Shown in pieces: positions 1 to 6,700 of a stretch of DNA of 7,603 bases. Source of the DNA: Bacteroidia bacterium (lineage in GTDB: Bacteria; Bacteroidota; Bacteroidia; Bacteroidales; P3); NCBI GenBank assembly GCA_025999775.1, contig BNXT01000057.1, positions 1 to 7,603 on the forward strand, read 5' to 3'. The notes beneath the pieces were generated by a model. That model made no database searches. It saw only the letters and a list, made by a program, of their open reading frames with translations, and was not told the DNA's origin. Numbering within the stretch: position 1 is the first letter of the stretch; each line of letters starts with the position of its first letter. The position numbers and the translations under genes were made by a program.

Positions 1-2
1 AA

Positions 3-28
3 CAAAAGAAAACGAACCAAAAGAAAAA
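3..28. repeat. A-rich direct repeat at the window edge
   Basis: CAAAAGAAAA occurs at 3-12 and again at 18-27, a 15-base period. The sequence continues off the left edge, so the number of copies is unknown. On the minus strand it gives the pyrimidine-rich tail after the hairpin at 34-95. Confidence 0.4.
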
Positions 29-33
29 TGCTT

Positions 34-95
34 GCTAAAAATAACAGTCGCACACCCCTGCGCAAGCTGCAGGGTTTTGTGCGACGATTTTTAGC
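34..95. terminator. Long imperfect hairpin, candidate terminator or intergenic repeat
   Basis: Three nested arm pairs are visible: GCTAAAAAT (34-42) with ATTTTTAGC (87-95), GTCGCACA (47-54) with TGTGCGAC (78-85), and CCCTG (56-60) with CAGGG (70-74). Small bulges separate them. Read on the minus strand, the hairpin is followed by a pyrimidine-rich stretch with TTTTTC and TTTTCTTTTG, so it could end the operon about 190 bases after the lipoprotein stop. That distance is long for a dedicated terminator, and a dispersed repeat is an equally good reading. Confidence 0.4.
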
Positions 96-102
96 GGTAA
101 GG

Positions 103-126
103 TATCACTTCGCTACGCTCGTGATA
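103..126. repeat. Short inverted repeat with 6-bp arms
   Basis: TATCAC (103-108) pairs with GTGATA (121-126) around a 12-base centre, TTCGCTACGCTC. It sits 7 bases beyond the larger hairpin at 34-95. The two together look like part of one composite intergenic element rather than a protein-binding site of either gene. Confidence 0.35.
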
Positions 127-189
127 TGAATAATGAACAATTATAGTATGTGTCACAATTTCTGCATTTCTAAATTCCTAAAGTTTTCA

Positions 190-208
190 ACTCCACACTC
201 CACACTCA
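190..208. repeat. 7-bp tandem repeat in the non-coding region
   Basis: ACTCCAC occurs at 190-196 and 197-203, with a partial third copy at 204-208. The rest of 1-283 has no supportable gene on either strand. It is otherwise AT-rich sequence with the hairpins and repeats listed separately. Confidence 0.45.
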
Positions 209-283
209 ATTCTGTAGCGCCTCAAACTATTTTTTAACCGCCACTCCGGATAATGTCTAATCAAGCTCTTTGATAGCAGTTTA

Positions 284-712
284 TTATGACACCTTTTTCA
301 GGAATACCAATACTCCATCAATGTCGTCAACGGAGCTATCGTTTTTAAAAGTCAGTTTTCCTTCATATTCAAAAATATCTCGTTTTTGAGGATTATAGGC
401 TCTTAATGTGATTTGTTCGTTGGCGGCGTTGCTATATATCATTAAGAGACAAAGCCATTTACCGGAGTTTTCTTCGTATTGGAGTTTACACCAACCTCGA
501 CATTCCGTTCCTACAAATGCTGCCACCTCCACATTTGGATCCGTGCTCACCCCTTGTGCAAACGCTATCTGCGACGTAACGGTCATACTCAACTCATATT
601 GATACGGATCTACCGTCCAATTGGTTTGCAAGACCTTCCCTTTATCATCTCTACACTGACTGCACAATAGCATTACCAATATAGACATACTATAAATACA
701 TATTCTTTTCAT
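284..712 (-). CDS. Small surface lipoprotein sharing the WTV..P..Y..SMT domain of the upstream giant protein
   Basis: This is a complete 142-residue protein with ATG at 712-710 and TAA at 286-284. Residues 1-19 form a lipoprotein signal peptide: Lys2-Arg3, a hydrophobic core (IYSMSILVMLL), then C-S-Q-C with Cys20 as the likely lipidated residue. Gln at -1 is atypical for a strict lipobox, but Bacteroidota lipoboxes are relaxed. Cys20 is followed by R-D-D-K, resembling the acidic export signals that send Bacteroidota lipoproteins to the outside of the cell. The mature part (from Trp32) begins N-W-T-V-D-P-x-x-Y-x-x-S-M-T-x-x-x-Q and continues with S-T-D-P, A-A-F-V and E-C-R-G. It matches the domain encoded at about 1860-2195 in the upstream gene in order and spacing. 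The gene starts 13 bases after the upstream stop, so it is probably the last gene of that operon. Function is unknown; a binding or accessory role for the giant protein is inferred. Confidence 0.88.
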   Translation of the reverse strand: MKRICIYSMSILVMLLCSQCRDDKGKVLQTNWTVDPYQYELSMTVTSQIAFAQGVSTDPNVEVAAFVGTECRGWCKLQYEENSGKWLCLLMIYSNAANEQITLRAYNPQKRDIFEYEGKLTFKNDSSVDDIDGVLVFLKKVS

Positions 713-725
713 CTGTATTATTTTT
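713..725 (-). promoter_or_regulatory. 13-bp intercistronic gap with A-rich leader
   Basis: On the minus strand the gap between the giant gene's TAA and the lipoprotein ATG reads AAAAATAATACAG. It contains no GGAGG-like Shine-Dalgarno. An A-rich leader is normal for translation initiation in Bacteroidota. There is no room for a separate promoter or terminator, so the two genes should share a transcript. Confidence 0.6.
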
Positions 726-3700
726 TTATAGTTTCACTATTTTTGCCACTTTATTACCTGATTTTATGAAGTAAGAGCCTGCCGGTAGATAGGATATATC
801 CACCGTTTGCTGTACGCCTTTGAGTGTTACAGTTTCAAGCAAGATACCTATTGAACTGTATATTTTCAGCGTATTATCTCCATTCAGAACAGTAATTACG
901 CCATTCTCTACCGGATTGGGATACACTGTTAGTTCTCCTTGTACCGTCGGTTCTTCCAAAGTAAACACCACCGGCATTTGCGACGTTCCGTAGAGTGCAT
1001 TGCTTTGATACGGCAATGTTGTCAATGGGACATCTTTGATATACAACGGCGTCTCTTCTCCATTTTCTTCCACATAAAACCGAATATTCTCTTTATCTAC
1101 ATCACCATGTACCGTGAGATAGCAACGTTGATTTTCGTTCGTATTACTGAGGTTTGCACTTCCTCGCAGTTCCCCATTTACTTTCGCAATAACTTTTGCC
1201 TTACTCCCTTGTTTGCCCTCTATTTCACCTATTAATGAAAGGTTGTTTGCATACGCTAAAGCCTCTTTTTTATTCAAAGTTTCGGATTCATTGGCTACAT
1301 TCGGATTTGACAATATTGTTGTAGATGGGTAATAGTACGATCGTTTAACAGTGGTTCTGTACATATAGCCTTGGCCCGGTCGGAGGTACTGCAAGCTACC
1401 ATCCCATCCGTAGTGTTGGCTATATAATGCAAATCCATATTGGTTTTTCACCAAATCTCCTTCTTGTGGATTAGCTCTGCTAAATGCTTCTTCAACGGTC
1501 ATATTAACCTGTGGCGTATAGCCTATGTGGTTCCATCCGCTTTGAAGATTTATACTCGTCGTTTCAACATCTACCGGCGTTCCACTGTACGCAAGAATAG
1601 AGTTTCCTCTCATCTGTATTTTGTACATCTGATTGTTTTGAAAGTCTGTTCCGTTAAGTTTTTGTTTCGTCCAATAGCCGCTTCCATCAGGGTTTGTTTT
1701 ATAGGAAGAAAAGTCGCCCTGCTGTTGATCTTTAATCTGCAGTGCATTCGTTATACCTGCCATCAACGTAGTGATTGATTGAAGCACCGGTGATACCGTG
1801 TTAAACGACACCCAATTCCAGCCTGTTTCCAGTTCGATAGGGTTTATGACAGTACCTTGTGTTTCAAATAGCATAGGCGATACCGAAGAACCAATCAAAT
1901 TATTAGCCAAGAAATATTGGCCTATCGGTGTAACCGGAGCATAAATACGTCCGTGACTGGCATCCCAAATACGAAATTCAATTATAGGAGCGCCTCTGGA
2001 GCAATGCACATTGAGCGCTACTTGCCAACGGTCAAATTGTTCAACATACTTCGGCGATGCAACACCCATACACACGCCATCAATAAAAGCGCCTATCATG
2101 TCCTCCGGATCGGAAGAAAAAAGTCCGTTTATTTTGAGTTGACCTATGAACGTCATAGAGTTATCATACTCCTTCGGATTCACAGTCCAAAGCGGTTTAT
2201 CAGCGCCAACATTAACGGTCAGATAAAGATAATCCGAATATTCTCCTTCGAGCGTAATGATGTCTTCATAACTACCGGGGTTTAATCCATCTTGAACTGT
2301 AAACGTAATATCCATTGAAGACTCCGGCGACACAACCCCTTTAGACGGATGAACCGTTAGCCATGAAGGGTATCCGGTAATCTCAAACGGTTCATTCTTA
2401 CCTCCGCTATTCACAATTTTTGCCGTCAATGAAAAATTGTCGTCATTTTTCTTGGTGGCACGAAGCGTGTTGTTCGCCCACTTCAGGAATGAACGGTCAA
2501 TATAGGCATTCCAATTATACGAGGATGCCATCAAATTACCATGCAAATCCTGTACATCCTTAGCCGTAATAGTGATATGCGTTTTTTCGATATGCGTCGA
2601 TTCATCTGTCAATTCCAAAATCACCTTGTCTTTGTTAGTTATGATATTAAAACCATAATCAACAATAGGCCCATGATCTTTTATGGGCGCTATTTCTGAG
2701 GATACGCTTGCGGTATTTACAGACGGGGGTGTTGTCGAGCCTGCTACCTGATTTCCATAGGCTAATGCCGAAGTATCCAATACCATGTTGTCATATACGT
2801 CTATAACATATCTTTCAAATGGATAATACGCTATTAAGCCCAGCTCATCGCCCAACAATCGCAGATTTCGGTGTACATTGATAAACTCTTGACTCAATGC
2901 CATATTCCATACCCGAAATTCATCTATATAGCCGGTATAATAGCTACTATCGTGCGAAACCATTATTCCGTTATCTTCGGTTATCCATCTTAACTTACCA
3001 AGATACATACTATCGTTCCGAAGAGTTCCTATCATGGTACTCTCTACTGACCCAATAAGGTTTCTATCCACATACACGTTCGTCATACTCTTACGGTTGA
3101 CACTGAACACAAAGTGATGCCATTGATTATCATTCACCGTTTTATACCTAAATATATCCTTGCTAGCTTGATCATTTGGTTCCGGTGTGAAGGTCGGATA
3201 TGTAATTCCATTGGTAGCCATCACGAGGTAACCATTCTTTAGATATACACTCAATTTTCCGTCTGTTACGTAGTCCTGCCCATTACCTACGCCCGACGAA
3301 AACAGCGTTCCGTTTAATTGCGCTGTTTTAAACCAAAATTCAACGGAAAAATCATTATCTTTATCTATCGCTACCGTACTTGAAACCGGCATACCAAACG
3401 CGCTTGTACCGCCAAAATAAAGTGATCTGCCTTCGGGTAATATTTTCCATGTAGCGCCATACAGTCGTCCATGTTTACTTCTTACCTTGTCTTCTACGAT
3501 GTTTCCTTCTCCTTCATTGATAGGCCAGTAAGCAAGTAACCCTACTTCGTGTCCGCCCAATATAACGCTATTATCTACTGCTATTTGGCGTGTGGCACGG
3601 ACAATACCCCATATAGCCAAGCCGTGTACGTCAAACTGTGCTGTCGAGTTATAGCCCAGCATGACAATGCCATCGCCATTGTAAGCGCCAATATTCTCGC

Positions 3701-6700
3701 CTATGACATTTACGCTGTCGGTACTACCCATTGCAAAATACACCGTTAAAGTGCGATTCTCTGCATTGTTGGCATTATACACGATGTCATAACTACCCCA
3801 CTGCGTCAAATCCGTAACAGCGAACTTGGTTGTATAGACTGAATCTCCCATCGTTACTTGCAGTTTATTATTCTCATTGAATCCGATCGTCAATGCGTCG
3901 GCGCCAATGCCATGTTGAAAAATAACACCCGCCCCTAAAGCATTGCGTTTCAACCACATCTCTATCGTAAACGATTTATTGCTCAGGTTTATCTCTGCTT
4001 CCGTACTCATGTAATTCGTTAATACACCATCCAAATGCAAAGATGTACTATGATTCGTTAGCGATTGATTTTGTACGCCGCGTATGGAAAAATTCTGACG
4101 TGTTACCATCGCTTCGTTAATATCTTTATTGAACTGTATCATAATATTGTCAGTGCCTCGTAAAAGTCCATCCGTAGGCTGTGCTTTTCCAAACACTGTG
4201 GGACGTACCATATCTTTTAGTCCTGCGATAATGTCTGTCCTGCTCTCCGAGATGAATCCGCCTACCCCGCCTGCCGGCGTTTCACACACCGTCTTTGCTT
4301 GTAATTCGTAGAGACCATCAAACAGTGATGTCAACTCCCAAGCATATTGAATGCTTGCGCCACTTGCAAATAGTTTGGTGCCTTGCGCAGAATTAAAACG
4401 TGCACTATCCGTATAGAAATTCATCACATTATGCCATTGCGTTTCCCCAACAGAACGTCGGCTTAATTCAATATGTCCAAAATTAGCATAGTTTCTATCA
4501 AAATTGTCTATCTCCACATTTAGGACGCTACCTGTTGTTGTATTCAAGACCCAATTGTTTTGTGGTGTTTTGAGATTGACATCGCTGCATGCCGGCGTAA
4601 ATTCTACCGTAAACTCTCGACTGTCTTTGATACTACCCTGACAATTAGATGCCAATATCAAGCGAATACCTTCGTAATTGGAAGAGTCCGGTCCCTTTTC
4701 TATGGTCATTGTTTTTTCCATAGTAGAGGTTCCGGGTATGGAAAACGTACGTCCAGCACTGGTCAGTACTGCGCCATCGATCTTCACGATAGCGCCATGC
4801 GGATTACTGCCTTCATCCAATTTCAGAGTGTAGCTTACTTGGTCGTTAGATTCGGAAACATTACCCAGCTCTAAGGTAAATACGGCGGCTTTGGAAGCAG
4901 GTACCTGCACGCGATACACACCTCCTTTAACCGTCAGTTGCGGTTTTTCAATCTGCATCGTCGCATAACTCAAGATATGGGCGTCGGGTTCAAAGTACTT
5001 AGTTTTACGTTCCCCTTCATACGGGCAACTGGTACGTCCACCCAATGTTTTAAACGCAACCGTTGATACGCCATAAGCCAGATCCGTCCAGCCATAATCT
5101 ACGGAGAGTTCATCCAAGGTTCCATCTTCCTGCAATACAAAACCATTGATGATCGTCGTTTTATCTTCATCTATGACATTGTAAGAGGTCTCATACGTAT
5201 AACTCTCTGCCGTATGTATAACAACGCCTAAGGCATTAATGCCAAATCCAAGTTTTCCGGCAACATAAGGCGAAAACGAGCTCATATGGGGTGAAGTATG
5301 TATAGTATCATGCGAAGAGTTTACCGTATGCTCTATTTTAGCGCCACCGCCAAAGCTAAAATTCGATTCTTCGCCAGAAAAATTGGCTTTCGACAAATTT
5401 ATCTTAGCAGCTTCGTTTTTACTCAGCGCTTGTGTCCAAAGTTCAATCTGCGTGTAACAAATAAGGATGCTATCCTGAGCCAGCGTTACCGAATCTGCGC
5501 TGGTACCGGTACGATTTTCATCCGTAATACCCGGTTTCAGTTGCTTAGGATTCCACCCTGCCGGTTCTATTATTTCATAGCTCTTCGGGTCGGTATTGGG
5601 TTTACCGTAATTCGGATCGGTATCAGGCACCAACGACCTATACACCGGATAGTCTATAGCAAACGAATCAACAGGCGTATTCATCGGCAACAACTTATTT
5701 TTAATATAGTCCTTCCATTGAGGTATCTTCATATTTTCTATTTCCTGTTCCGTAAAGAAAAAAGTAGTACCAAAAGTTTGACCCAAGTTGAATCCTTGAG
5801 TTCTACAAATAGCATAGTCTCCCACCGAATCCAGCGTAACAGCATCACTACCTCTGGCATCTTTACGCAGAATAGTAATCGCATTGGTAAGACCATACAA
5901 TATATTGGTGGAATTACCCACAAATACATCGGCGCCGTGTCCGACATGGGCTGCGTCCGCAGCCGTCGTAACGCGCTCTGTAAATGTAGTAACCTCTGTT
6001 ACTTTATCTCCTTCTCCCCATTTTTGAACACCCTTGATGCCTATATCTGCCTCTAAAACAACCTTTGATTCTATCGCGGTTGCAACTGCTGTACCTATGC
6101 CCATTACAATTGCAGTGGTAATTGTCGCTCCATTGGAGAATAGTACGCCAATGTCTTCATTCATAGTATGTGTAACACTCTGATCTATTGTTTTAGAAGT
6201 CATACTCCCCTTTTCTATGAACGCATAGCTTTTAGAACCCGGAGGATCATGAACGACCATTTTGATGTCATCCGGTCCATACGTCATAAAATCATTACCC
6301 GTGCTCTCTTGTCCTAACAGGTATGCCGTCATGCCGGTTGAACCAAAATTGGAGTAATACGATATGCTGCCAATAGTAACAATCGTACTAATCGTACGGA
6401 TACCATTTATTAGTTCCGGCATACCTCCCAAAAATGCATAAATAGCACGTCCCTGTGTATCCAATGAAATTGCTCGCTTAGAGTCCATCGCAATATCGGA
6501 AAACACCTGCACATCGCCTCCCTTAAGAGGTACAAAATCTGTAATACCGGTCTTGTAGTTCACATATTCTTCATGTGCAAATAAAGAAAAATAGTACAAC
6601 TCCATTTGTCTGAACACTGCGCCACTACATTCCGGAGAAGCAAAAAGATACGACGAGCCATTCCACAAAGTTACCGTATCAACTTCGCCTGTATATTGAT

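Noticed and set aside
257..277. Small hairpin just after the lipoprotein stop as a terminator
   Set aside because: On the minus strand CTATCAA can pair with TTGATTAG only with a bulge, and no run of T follows. It is too weak to call.
721..727. Run of seven T (A7 on the coding strand) as a phase-variation tract
   Set aside because: It falls at and after the stop codon of the giant gene and before the lipoprotein start, so slippage would change neither reading frame.
5738..5947. 69-codon minus-strand open frame in another frame
   Set aside because: It is internal to the giant gene, has no signal or domain, and sits where the main frame has a conserved motif (D-V-F-V-G-N-S-T-N).
5298..6056. 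252-codon open frame on the plus strand
   Set aside because: It lies wholly opposite the giant gene, has no recognisable domain or signal, and is rich in Arg, Ile, Tyr and Phe as expected from the complement of Bacteroidota coding sequence. The minus-strand frame has clear domains through the same bases.
6381..6398. Tandem AATCGTAC repeat
   Set aside because: Two 9-bp units inside the coding region encode an Ile-Ser-Thr-Ile-like beta strand. This is explained by amino-acid composition.
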